DNA of 20,432 nt from a virus. The position numbers were made by a program, and so were the translations under genes. Of this stretch, positions 19,844 through 20,432 are shown piece after piece (the first letter of the stretch is position 1; each line of letters begins with the position of its first letter). Location of the stretch: IMG/VR virus record IMGVR_UViG_3300021197_000937, positions 1-20,432 of that record. The stretch is one strand, 5' to 3'. Under the pieces are notes generated by a model that searched no databases, was not told where the DNA came from, and saw only the letters and a list, made by a program, of their open reading frames with translations.

Positions 19844-20432
19844 ATGGCGATTGTGCAAATCTCAAGAATTCAACATCGTAGAGGCGTTGCTGATAACTTA
19901 CCACAACTAGCAGTAGGCGAACTTGGTCTTGCAGTGGATACACGCAGAATTTACATTGGTAACGGTGGTACAGATGCTCCAAAGATTGAGAACATTGAAC
20001 TACTAACAGCAAGCAGCGATTTGCTTGATAGCGCAGACACCTACACATATAAAGGCGCAGCCGCAGGATATAATGCTACAACAGGTGTAAGTGCAGCAAG
20101 TCCAGTTACACGCACTATGCAACAAAAGTATGATGATCATGCAAGTGTCAAAGACTTTGGTGCTAAAGGTGATGGTACTACAGATGACACAGCCGCTATA
20201 AACCGTGCGCTATTTCAATTGTTCAGTCGTGCAACAAACACTGAAGTCCGTAGAGCATTGTTTTTTCCTGCAGGCACATACATTGTAACTGATGTAATTA
20301 AAATTCCTGCATTTGCTAAACTAGTTGGTGATGGGCATAACAGTAGTATTATAAAAGGTACAAATGCAGCAAGAGATGCAGTTGCAATGACCAGTGATAG
20401 TATACAGCAAATTGACGGCAGCGTAGGATCAG
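19844..20432 (+). CDS. Tail fibre/spike protein with pectate-lyase-type beta-helix (3' partial)
   Basis: The frame runs from ATG 19844 to the right edge (about 196 residues seen). The N-terminus ISRIQHRRGVADNLPQLAVG, continuing ELGLAVDTRRIYIGNG, is the short repeat domain found at the start of many phage tail fibres and tropism determinants. After a linker, VKDFGAKGDGTTDDTAAIN (about 105-123) is the signature of the pectate-lyase-3/beta-helix superfamily used by tail spikes. FFPAGTYIV and KLVGDGHNSSIIKG follow as the first rungs. Such proteins bind or cut host surface polysaccharide and set host range. It has its own late promoter (19808) and a good ribosome binding site. The catalytic region and C-terminus are beyond the window. 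Confidence 0.85.
   Translation, partial: MAIVQISRIQHRRGVADNLPQLAVGELGLAVDTRRIYIGNGGTDAPKIENIELLTASSDLLDSADTYTYKGAAAGYNATTGVSAASPVTRTMQQKYDDHASVKDFGAKGDGTTDDTAAINRALFQLFSRATNTEVRRALFFPAGTYIVTDVIKIPAFAKLVGDGHNSSIIKGTNAARDAVAMTSDSIQQIDGSVGS

Noticed and set aside
1-20432. tRNA, rRNA, CRISPR, insertion sequence or attachment site
   Set aside because: No cloverleaf-capable gap, no spaced repeats, no transposase or integrase motif and no terminal inverted repeats were seen; the only gaps over 100 bp are short control regions.

Overview
The window looks like part of the genome of an AT-rich, T4-like (myovirus-type) marine bacteriophage. Four things support this: a T4-type primosome (primase and DnaB-like helicase), repeated NATAAATAC motifs that match the T4 late promoter core TATAAATA, densely packed genes with 4-20 bp overlaps, and several protein families I associate with T4-like cyanophages and pelagiphages. 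Examples are the DUF6267-like protein and the small basic protein at 14206. I see no tRNA, rRNA, insertion sequence, CRISPR array or integrase. The host cannot be read from this window. Family recognition is from memory, without a database search.

The left half (1-9714) holds mostly replication genes. A partial gene enters from the left edge (1-429). It is followed by a P-loop-like AT-rich ORF, a 188-aa miniature protein carrying DnaE (Pol III alpha) palm motifs, and a small helical protein. A two-gene minus-strand pair follows (a DUF3307-like membrane protein and a conserved hypothetical). Next on the plus strand are a baseplate/virion-like protein, an SGNH hydrolase, primase, a radical SAM protein and helicase. 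A second minus-strand pair (7425-9714) encodes a DnaE-type polymerase without a PHP domain and a DUF1353-like protein.

A 202-bp divergent region (9715-9916) carries a near-consensus host-type promoter and a late-promoter motif, both reading right. The right half (9917-20432) reads entirely on the plus strand and appears to be virion or capsid-associated. It contains a DUF6267-like protein with nucleotidyltransferase/ligase motifs, a Lys/Ala-rich basic protein, many small proteins of unknown function, a coiled-coil/transmembrane XhlA-like protein, acidic scaffold-like proteins, a glycosyltransferase-like ORF, a PD-(D/E)XK nuclease and the start of a beta-helix tail fibre that runs off the right edge. 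Several N-termini resemble the capsid-targeting/gp21-cleavage signal of the T4 internal proteins.

The most interesting points are the two DnaE-related proteins of very different size, a ligase-like enzyme with an apparent capsid-targeting N-terminus, a radical SAM gene wedged between primase and helicase, and late-promoter motifs that nearly touch the start codon.
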